Origin: Arenimonas sp.
GTDB lineage: Bacteria; Pseudomonadota; Gammaproteobacteria; Xanthomonadales; Xanthomonadaceae
Direction of reading: 5' to 3'
NCBI GenBank assembly: GCA_026398695.1
Contig: JAPLSJ010000067.1
Span: 1 to 32,080, forward strand
DNA: 32,080 bases
The notes under the pieces were generated by a model. It had not been told where the DNA came from. It ran no database searches and saw only the letters and a program-made list of their open reading frames with translations. This document shows, piece after piece, positions 26,365-32,080 of this stretch; position 1 is the stretch's first letter; each line of letters starts with the position of its first letter. The position numbers and the translations under genes are program-made.

Positions 26365-26392
26365 GCCGGGGCGAAATCAATTCGGCCCCGGC
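26365..26392 (-). other. Hairpin between gltX and zur
   Basis: GCCGGGGC at 26365-26372 pairs with GCCCCGGC at 26385-26392, extended by GAA/TTC with one bulge. It lies between the gltX stop and the zur start. There is no T-tract, so it may slow or partly stop read-through rather than end transcription, or stabilise the 3' end of gltX mRNA. Confidence 0.4.
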
Positions 26393-26409
26393 GGCGGCGC
26401 GGCCTGCGT

Positions 26410-27810
26410 TCAGCCGGTGATCTTCGCGAGCGCGGCGTCGATGCGCGCCAGCGCCTGTTCGCGGCCGGCCAGGAACACCGTGTGGTCGATGGACGGGCTG
26501 ACCTGGGTGCCGGTGATGGCCACGCGCAGCGGCTGGGCGATCTTGCCCAGGCCCAGGCCCAGCGCTTCGCCGGTGGCCTGCAGCGCGCCGTGCACCGACT
26601 CGACGGTCCACTCGCCCAGCGTGGCCAGCTGCGCGCGCACGCCTTCGAGCGGCGCACGGGCGGCGGGCACCAGGTGCTTGGCCACGGCGGCATCGTCGTA
26701 CTGCGTGAGCGGCTGGTACCAGACGGCGGCGCGCTCGGCCATTTCCTTCAGCGTCTGCACGCGGTCGCGCAGGGCCACCACCACGTCGGCGGGGTTCGGG
26801 CCATCGGCCAGGTCGAAGCCGTGGGCGACCAGCTGCGGCGCGAAGTGCACGGCCACGTCGGCCGGGTCGTCGGTCTTGAGGTAGTGCTGGTTGAGCCAGC
26901 CCAGCTTGGCCGGGTCCAGGCGCGAGGCCTTCTGGTTCACGTCCTCGATGGCGAACAGCTGCTTGAGCTCGTCGCGGCTGAAGATTTCCTGGTCGCCGTG
27001 CGACCAGCCCAGGCGCGCCAGGTAATTGACCAGCGCGTGCGGCAGGTAGCCCTCTTCCTTGTACGACATCACGTTGGCCGCGCCCGAGCGCTTGCTGAGC
27101 TTGGCGCCTTCCGGGTCGAGGATCATCGGCATGTGCGCGAAGTGCGGCACGGTGGCGCCCAGGGCCTTGTAGATGTTGATCTGGCGCGGCGTGTTGTTGA
27201 CGTGGTCATCGCCGCGGATCACGTCGGTGATGCCCATGTCCAGGTCGTCCACCACCACGGCGAAGTTGTAGGTGGGGTAGCCGTCGGGGCGGAAGATGAC
27301 CAGGTCGTCGAGTTCGTCGTTGCTCCACTCGATGCGGCCCTTGATCTTGTCGTCGAACACCACGCTGCCGCCGATCGGGTTCTTGAAGCGGATGACGCGG
27401 TTGGGGTCGTCGCGGTACGGCTCGTTGCGGTCGCGGTAGTAGCCGTTGTAGCGCGGCTTCTCCTTGGCGGCCATGGCGGCGTCGCGCACCGCCTCGAGCT
27501 CTTCGCGGGTTTCGTAGGCGTAGTAGGCGGTGCCGTCGGCGACCATCTGCTCGGCCACCTCGCGGTAGCGGTCCAGGCGCTGGGTCTGGAAGATCGGGCC
27601 TTCGTCGTACTCCAGCCCCAGCCACTGCATCGCTTCGAGGATGGCGTCGATGGCGGCCTGGGTGCTGCGCTCGCGGTCGGTGTCTTCCACCCGCAGGATG
27701 AACTGGCCACCGCGGCGGCGCGCCTCCAGGTAGCAGTACAGCGCCGTGCGGGCGCCGCCGATGTGCAGGAAACCGGTCGGGCTGGGGGCGAAGCGGGTGC
27801 GGCAGGTCAT
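26410..27810 (-). CDS. gltX: Glutamyl-tRNA synthetase
   Basis: A 466-residue class I synthetase charging tRNA-Glu. The HIGH-type motif is [13 protein letters not shown] at residues 7-19, followed by [10 protein letters not shown], and the KMSKS-type loop is KLSKR in [31 protein letters not shown] and [15 protein letters not shown] are diagnostic. The length is standard for the bacterial enzyme. A TAAAAT hexamer on the minus strand (27844-27849) about 34 bp upstream could be a -10 box, but no good -35 accompanies it. zur follows 65 bp downstream. Confidence 0.97.
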   Translation of the reverse strand: MTCRTRFAPSPTGFLHIGGARTALYCYLEARRRGGQFILRVEDTDRERSTQAAIDAILEAMQWLGLEYDEGPIFQTQRLDRYREVAEQMVADGTAYYAYETREELEAVRDAAMAAKEKPRYNGYYRDRNEPYRDDPNRVIRFKNPIGGSVVFDDKIKGRIEWSNDELDDLVIFRPDGYPTYNFAVVVDDLDMGITDVIRGDDHVNNTPRQINIYKALGATVPHFAHMPMILDPEGAKLSKRSGAANVMSYKEEGYLPHALVNYLARLGWSHGDQEIFSRDELKQLFAIEDVNQKASRLDPAKLGWLNQHYLKTDDPADVAVHFAPQLVAHGFDLADGPNPADVVVALRDRVQTLKEMAERAAVWYQPLTQYDDAAVAKHLVPAARAPLEGVRAQLATLGEWTVESVHGALQATGEALGLGLGKIAQPLRVAITGTQVSPSIDHTVFLAGREQALARIDAALAKITG

Positions 27811-27878
27811 CGGGTTGGCGCTCAGGGAGACGTCGAGCCGGGCATTTTACGGGAAATCCCTGCCCGGCTTGCGAAGGA

Positions 27879-27944
27879 GCGTCGGGACTGAAGTCCCTCC
27901 CACAGGTTGCGGCGGCCAGGCGGGACGGACTTCAGTCCCGACGC
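27879..27944. repeat. REP-like inverted pair (BIME-type)
   Basis: GCGTCGGGACTGAAGTCC at 27879-27896 is the exact reverse complement of 27927-27944, with a 30-nt spacer. Each arm is itself a short hairpin (GGGACT-GA-AGTCCC in the first). It lies in the divergent region between gltX and the PpiA gene. This kind of GGGACTTCAGTCCC element is familiar from intergenic regions of Lysobacter-type genomes; the copy number here cannot be seen. Confidence 0.75.
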
Positions 27945-28005
27945 CCCGGGCCATCGCGCGGGTGGAGGTACTATGTGAGCCTGCCGTTCCCCTTCCGGAG
28001 CCCGG

Positions 28006-28692
28006 ATGTCCGTCCGCCTGACGACGCTGTTTGCCCTGCTGCTGGCGCCTCTGCTGGCCTCGGCCACCGCCGTGCCCACGGCCCTGCCTGCCCCGGTGGC
28101 GCCGGTCGTCGCCGCGCCGCCGCCGCCCTCGCCGCGCGTGCTGCTGGTGACGTCGTTGGGCGAGATCGTCATCGAACTCGACGCCGCCGCCGCGCCCGCC
28201 ACGGTGGAGAACTTCCTGGCGTATGCGCGCGACGGCCACTACAACGGCACCACCTTCCATCGCGCCATCCCGGGCCTGCTGGTGCAGGGCGGCGCGTTCA
28301 CGCCCGACCTGCAGCAAAAGCCCAGCCGCGCCCCGGTGGCCAGCGAGGCGGGCAATGGCCTGTCCAACCGGCGCGGCACGCTGGCCGCCGCGCGCGACCG
28401 CGGCGTGGTGGACTCGGCCACCGCGCAGTTCTTCTTCAACGTGGCCGACAACCCCAAGTTCGACCAGACCGATCCTTCCAGCGCCTACACCGCCGGCTAC
28501 ACCGTGTTCGGTCGCGTGCTGCAGGGGCTTGAAGTGGTGGACCGCATCGCCGCGATGCCCACGCAGGCCCAGGGGCCGTTCCCGGCCTGGGTGCCGGTGG
28601 TGCCGGTGGTGATCGAACGCGTGCAGCTGCTCGACCCCGCGCCTGCACCCGCACCCGTCGCAGCGCCGGCGCAGGAGCCGGCCCGGCCATGA
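28006..28692 (+). CDS. Exported cyclophilin-type peptidyl-prolyl isomerase (PpiA-like)
   Basis: A 228-residue protein with a signal peptide (SVRLTTLFALLLAPLLASATA), a Pro/Ala-rich linker to about residue 43 and a compact cyclophilin domain: VLLVTSLGEIVIELD, FHRAIPGLLVQGGAF with the catalytic Arg, ATAQFFFNVADN, and GYTVFGRVLQGLEVVDRI. This is close to bacterial PpiA/PpiB and is probably active in the periplasm. The C-terminus is another Pro/Ala tail. GGAG lies 6 nt before the ATG. Its stop overlaps the lpxH start as ATGA. Confidence 0.93.
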   Translation: MSVRLTTLFALLLAPLLASATAVPTALPAPVAPVVAAPPPPSPRVLLVTSLGEIVIELDAAAAPATVENFLAYARDGHYNGTTFHRAIPGLLVQGGAFTPDLQQKPSRAPVASEAGNGLSNRRGTLAAARDRGVVDSATAQFFFNVADNPKFDQTDPSSAYTAGYTVFGRVLQGLEVVDRIAAMPTQAQGPFPAWVPVVPVVIERVQLLDPAPAPAPVAAPAQEPARP

Positions 28693-29414
28693 CCACGCTG
28701 TTTGTTTCGGACCTGCACCTGGACGCCTCGCGGCCGGGCATCACCCGGCTCTTCCTCGACTTCCTGGCCGGCGAAGCGCGCCAGGCCCAGGCCCTGTACG
28801 TGCTGGGCGACCTGTTCGAGGCCTGGGTGGGCGACGACGATCCCGGCGAGCCCGGCGCCGCCACCTGTGCCGCGCTCAAGGCGCTGGCCGACAGCGGCGT
28901 GCCGGTGTTCCTGATGCGCGGCAACCGCGACTTCCTGTTTGGGCCCGGCATCGCCGCGCGCAGCGGCGCGACGCTGCTGGCCGACCCCTGCGTGGTGGAC
29001 CTGCACGGCCGCCCCACCCTGCTGATGCACGGCGACCTGCTGTGCAGCGACGATGCCGGCTACCAGGCCTTCCGCCGCCAGGTGCGCGACCCGGCCTGGC
29101 AGGCGACGTTCCTGGCCCAGCCGCTCGCCGCGCGCCAGGCCTTCGCCGCCAAGGCGCGCGCCGCCAGCCGCGAACACCAGTCGGGCATGGGCGAAGCGAT
29201 CACCGATGCCAACGCGGCGGCGGTGGTGGAAGTGATGTCACGCCACGGCGTCGACCGCCTGATCCACGGCCACACGCACCGCCCCGCGATCCACGCGCTT
29301 GCGCTGCAGGGCCGCCCGGCCACGCGCGTGGTGCTGGGCGACTGGTACGAGCAGGGCTCGGTGCTGCGGGTGGACGCCGACGGCCTGCGCCTGGAGGCCC
29401 TGGTCGCACCGTGA
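28689..29414 (+). CDS. lpxH: UDP-2,3-diacylglucosamine diphosphatase
   Basis: A 241-residue metallophosphoesterase that cleaves UDP-2,3-diacylglucosamine to lipid X in lipid A synthesis, at the inner face of the membrane. Metal-site motifs are all present: D8 and H10 in FVSDLHL, the GD in YVLGDLFEAWVGDD, GNRDF, MHGDLLC and GHTHRP. The length is normal. The ATGA overlap with the PpiA gene indicates translational coupling, a pairing seen in related genomes, though the two proteins act in different compartments. Confidence 0.95.
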   Translation: MTTLFVSDLHLDASRPGITRLFLDFLAGEARQAQALYVLGDLFEAWVGDDDPGEPGAATCAALKALADSGVPVFLMRGNRDFLFGPGIAARSGATLLADPCVVDLHGRPTLLMHGDLLCSDDAGYQAFRRQVRDPAWQATFLAQPLAARQAFAAKARAASREHQSGMGEAITDANAAAVVEVMSRHGVDRLIHGHTHRPAIHALALQGRPATRVVLGDWYEQGSVLRVDADGLRLEALVAP

Positions 29415-29441
29415 GCCGGCCGGCCGCCGATGCAACGGCGC

Positions 29442-29482
29442 TTGATGTCGGTCAAAGTCGTCCGCAGGCCGCGACGTAGTAT
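29442..29482 (+). promoter_or_regulatory. FNR/Anr-type class II promoter of ppk2
   Basis: TTGATGTCGGTCAA at 29442-29455 matches the FNR/Anr consensus TTGAT-N4-ATCAA at 9 of 10 positions. TAGTAT at 29477-29482 is a fair -10 box. The implied start near 29490 puts the centre of the FNR site at about -41.5, the classical position for an FNR-activated promoter. There is no -35 element otherwise. Confidence 0.6.
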
Positions 29483-29520
29483 CGGGAAGTGTCCTTCCCG
29501 TAGTCGTCGCGAGGTAGCGC

Positions 29521-30645
29521 GTGCCCAAGTCAAACCGCCAACGCCGTCCTGCCAAGGCCGGTTCCGCCGCGCCGCCGCGCGCCAAGGCCCCCGCCGGGGA
29601 AGCCCAGCGCGTCGCTGACCGCACCAGCACCACCTCCACCGTGCACCAGATGGTCGTGGCCGACCTGCTGGCGCGCCAGGCCGCCGGCACCCAGCCCGAC
29701 CACGAAACCATCCGGCAGCTCCAGGCGCTCATCGACGGCGCATCCCCGGACGAGGTCAGGGCGCTGCGGCGAACCCTGTTCAATCGCGCCCCGCTGGCTT
29801 CGGCCGGCGTGGACCCCGACTCGGAGCTCAGCGCGGGCTGGCGCGACGGCGCCTACCCCTACAAGAACCTGCTCTCGCGCAAGCGCTACGAAAAGGAAAA
29901 GTACCGGCTCCAGGTCGAACTGCTGAAGCTGCAGGCCTGGGTCAAGGACACCGGGCAGCGCGTCGTCATCGTTTTCGAGGGGCGCGACGCGGCCGGCAAG
30001 GGCGGCGCGATCAAGCGTTTCATGGAACACCTCAACCCGCGCGGTGCCCGCGTGGTGGCGCTGGAAAAACCCAGCGAGGCCGAGCGCGGGCAGTGGTACT
30101 TCCAGCGCTACATCCAGCACCTGCCCACGCGCGGCGAAATCGTCCTGTTCGACCGCAGCTGGTACAACCGCTCGGGCGTGGAGCGGGTGATGGGCTTCTG
30201 CTCCGACGCCGAATACGAAGAGTTCCTCCGCCAGACCCCGGAGTTCGAGCGCCAGCTGGTGCGCTCGGGCGTGCACCTGTTCAAGTTCTGGTTCTCGGTG
30301 AGCAGGAGCGAACAGCACCGGCGCTTCAAGGAGCGCCAGGCGCATCCGCTGAAGCAGTGGAAGCTCAGCCCGATCGACATGGCGTCCCTGGACAAGTGGA
30401 GCGACTACACCCGCGCCAAGGAGGCGATGTTCGTGCACTGCGACACGTCCGACGCGCCGTGGACGGTGATCAAGTCCGACTGCAAGAAGCGCGCGCGCCT
30501 GAACGCGCTGCGCTACCTGCTGCACCGCGTGCCGTATTCGCAGAAGGACCTGGCCAAGGTGGGCGCGGTGGATCCGCTGATCGTCGGGCGGCCGTCCCTG
30601 GTTCCCGGCGTCAGCGACGACCAGCTGGCAGGCAGCGGCGGCTGA
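29521..30645 (+). CDS. ppk2: Polyphosphate kinase 2 family protein
   Basis: A 374-residue nucleotide kinase that uses polyphosphate, usually to phosphorylate ADP or GDP. Residues 1-60 are basic and low in complexity; the catalytic core has Walker A EGRDAAGKGG (153-162), RFMEHLNPRGARVVAL, Walker B IVLFDRSWYNRSGVE (207-221) and the lid KERQAHPLKQWKLSPID. It is a single-domain PPK2. Start GTG 29521 has GAGG 6 nt upstream. The promoter carries an FNR-like site, suggesting induction at low oxygen. The gene is convergent with the lipoprotein gene (18 bp gap). Confidence 0.93.
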   Translation: MPKSNRQRRPAKAGSAAPPRAKAPAGEAQRVADRTSTTSTVHQMVVADLLARQAAGTQPDHETIRQLQALIDGASPDEVRALRRTLFNRAPLASAGVDPDSELSAGWRDGAYPYKNLLSRKRYEKEKYRLQVELLKLQAWVKDTGQRVVIVFEGRDAAGKGGAIKRFMEHLNPRGARVVALEKPSEAERGQWYFQRYIQHLPTRGEIVLFDRSWYNRSGVERVMGFCSDAEYEEFLRQTPEFERQLVRSGVHLFKFWFSVSRSEQHRRFKERQAHPLKQWKLSPIDMASLDKWSDYTRAKEAMFVHCDTSDAPWTVIKSDCKKRARLNALRYLLHRVPYSQKDLAKVGAVDPLIVGRPSLVPGVSDDQLAGSGG

Positions 30646-30663
30646 CGGGAAGCGCGCCCCGGC

Positions 30664-31356
30664 TCAGTCCTCGAGGTGGCGGCGCGGCAGGAAACCGCCC
30701 ACCTCGAATTCGAACACCGGCACCAGGTGGCCCGAGCGCGGCAGTTCGATGCGCACGCGGGTGGCGTCGGTCATCGCCGCCAGGAAGCGGTCGCGGTCTT
30801 CGATGAACAGCGCCGGCCCGGTGCCGGTGTCGGCGGGGTCGCCGGTGTAGCGCTGCGGCTCGCCGTCGTCGAAGCGGATCTGCATCACGCAGGGCGGGCC
30901 GCACTGCAGCGCCTGCTGGGCCAGCACCAGGTACGCACTCTCGCCCCACTCCGGGTGCCGGCGCAGGATCAGCCGGGCGTCGGGCGTGGCCGCCACTTCC
31001 GATTCAGGGTCGACCTCGACGCGGCTGTAGAGCGCGGCGGTGTTCTGGATGCCACCCGCGGCCGGGATCTCCTGGTATTCCCACAGCCCGACCAGGCGGC
31101 GGTTTTCGCGCATCTTCTCGGCTTCGGCGCGCACCTGCTCGATGGTGCGGCGCATGGTCGCGGCGGCCTCGGTTTCGCCGTGGCGCTGGCGCAATTCGTC
31201 GCCGCGCGCTTCGGCGATCTCGAAATCGCCGTCCACGCGCGCGGCCTCGTACGCCGCCAGCAGCTCGGCGCCCTTGGCCTCGTCGAACGCGGGGTCCACC
31301 TCGGCGGGCTGGCAGGCCGCCAGGGCCAGCAGCAGGGCAAGCGTCCATCGTTTCAT
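30664..31356 (-). CDS. Putative lipoprotein of unknown function
   Basis: A 230-residue protein starting MKRWTLALLLALAACQPA with a lipobox LAAC (Cys15), so it should be lipid-anchored in the periplasm. Residues 20-85 are charged and helical, possibly coiled coil (KGAELLAAYEAARVDGD, EQVRAEAEKMRENRR); the rest looks like a small beta domain with GLWEYQEIP, ESAYLVLAQQALQCGPPCVMQIRFDD and a final VPVFEFEVGGF. Two Cys in QCGPPC may form a disulphide. I do not recognise the family. Its ATG overlaps the stop of the DUF455 gene as ATGA. Confidence 0.7.
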   Translation of the reverse strand: MKRWTLALLLALAACQPAEVDPAFDEAKGAELLAAYEAARVDGDFEIAEARGDELRQRHGETEAAATMRRTIEQVRAEAEKMRENRRLVGLWEYQEIPAAGGIQNTAALYSRVEVDPESEVAATPDARLILRRHPEWGESAYLVLAQQALQCGPPCVMQIRFDDGEPQRYTGDPADTGTGPALFIEDRDRFLAAMTDATRVRIELPRSGHLVPVFEFEVGGFLPRRHLED

Positions 31357-32080
31357 CGTGCGGGCTCCATCGCTTCGAGTTCGGCCATTTCAAAATCGTC
31401 GAACCCGGCCAGCGCGCGCGCCGGCCGGTTGAACGGGCCGCGCAGCACGCCGCGGCTCACTTCGCGCACCAGCCGGATGAACTCGCGCCCCGGCGCCAGG
31501 CCTTCGCGCTCGCAGCACCAGTGGAACCAGCGCGTGCCGAAGCCCACGTGCGCCACTTCCTCGCGCAGGATCACTTCCAGGATGTCGGCCGAGGCGTCGT
31601 CGCCGCTGTGGCGCAGCCGCACGATCATGCCCGGCGTCACGTCCAGGCCGCGCGCCTCGAGCACGCGCGGCACCAGGGCCATGCGCCGCAGGCAGCTGCC
31701 GGCGGTGGCTTCCGCCATTTCCCACAGCCCGTTGTGCGCCTCGAAATCGCCGTAGGCGAAGCCGAGCTGCTGCAGCCGCGCGCTGAGCATGGCGAAATGC
31801 CGCGCCTCGTCGTCGGCCACCTGCACCCAGTCGGCGTAGTACGCGGCCGGCATGCCGCGGAACCGGTACGCCGCGTCCCAGGCCAGGTTCACCGCGTTGA
31901 ATTCGATGTGCGCCACCGCGTGCAGGAAGGCGGCGCGACCCTCCACCCGGCCCAGGCCGCGCTGCGGCAGGTCGCGCGGCGAGACCAGCGCCGGCCGCGC
32001 GGGCCGACCGGGCGCGCCGATCGGCTGCGGCGGCGGCGCGTCATCCGGCACCGCCAGTCCGCCGCGCGCGAACGCCGCGG
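31353..32080 (-). CDS. DUF455 ferritin-like protein, 5' end cut by the window
   Basis: At least 242 codons. The ferritin-like core carries paired Glu and His residues: FLHAVAHIEFNAVNLAWDA, then VADDEARHFAML, and ILREEVAHVGFGTRWF, the pattern of a di-metal carboxylate site as in MiaE-like and DUF455 proteins. The function is unknown, possibly a hydroxylase or oxidase. A GTG at 32051 is possible, but the frame stays open to the window edge and the preceding residues (AAFARGGLAV) fit the family, so the true start is probably outside. The lipoprotein gene overlaps its stop codon. Confidence 0.8.
   Translation of the reverse strand, partial: AAFARGGLAVPDDAPPPQPIGAPGRPARPALVSPRDLPQRGLGRVEGRAAFLHAVAHIEFNAVNLAWDAAYRFRGMPAAYYADWVQVADDEARHFAMLSARLQQLGFAYGDFEAHNGLWEMAEATAGSCLRRMALVPRVLEARGLDVTPGMIVRLRHSGDDASADILEVILREEVAHVGFGTRWFHWCCEREGLAPGREFIRLVREVSRGVLRGPFNRPARALAGFDDFEMAELEAMEPAR

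Overview
The window is a GC-rich (roughly 70 percent), densely packed bacterial chromosome segment. Gene content points to the gammaproteobacterial family Lysobacteraceae/Xanthomonadaceae (Lysobacter, Luteimonas, Pseudoxanthomonas or a close relative). The clues are a small bTHX-type ribosomal protein, YaeQ, a DUF3391-type HD-GYP protein, the HutF branch of histidine degradation, GTG/TTG starts and REP-like hairpins carrying a GTCGGGACTGAAGTCC-type arm. This placement is inferred from protein families, not from a database match. No tRNA, rRNA, insertion sequence, prophage or CRISPR array was seen.

Layout. 1-369 is non-coding and rich in nested inverted repeats. 370-4316 holds housekeeping or poorly known genes: an exported cyclophilin, a DUF2785 protein, a YkgJ/GIY-YIG/EamA operon and yaeQ. 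4432-7555 is a signalling block: a response regulator facing a two-gene unit of a HD-GYP-like protein and a degenerate-GGDEF/EAL protein, both with altered signature motifs. 7626-14933 carries an alpha/beta hydrolase behind a C-rich leader, a Tat-exported aldo/keto reductase overlapping an MFS-type transporter, a fatty acid desaturase, an S4 RNA-binding protein, a PQQ-type sugar dehydrogenase and a GlsB/YeaQ membrane protein.

15017-21682 is a histidine-utilisation cluster: hutU with a VOC protein and a TonB_C-domain protein behind it, and hutF, all on the minus strand. Divergently, a CaiB/BaiF CoA-transferase is coupled by a GTGA overlap to hutI. hutH and hutG are not in the window.

21761-26345 contains the bTHX gene followed by what looks like a zinc homeostasis locus: a MerC-type membrane protein and a ZnuD-like TonB-dependent receptor, divergent from a shared promoter with a Zur-like operator, then zur itself overlapping an exported M14 (AstE/AspA-like) metallohydrolase. 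gltX lies just upstream of zur. The rest holds a REP pair, a PpiA-lpxH overlapping pair, a ppk2 gene whose upstream region has a near-consensus FNR/Anr box in class II geometry, a lipoprotein, and a DUF455 ferritin-like gene cut by the window edge.

The strongest leads are the zinc locus (22.0-26.3 kb) beside the histidine catabolism genes, the FNR-type promoter of ppk2, the degenerate c-di-GMP proteins, and a palindrome that covers the -10 box of the CoA-transferase/hutI unit and abuts its start codon, suggesting a leaderless, repressible transcript. I did not find a clearly new defence or mobile system.
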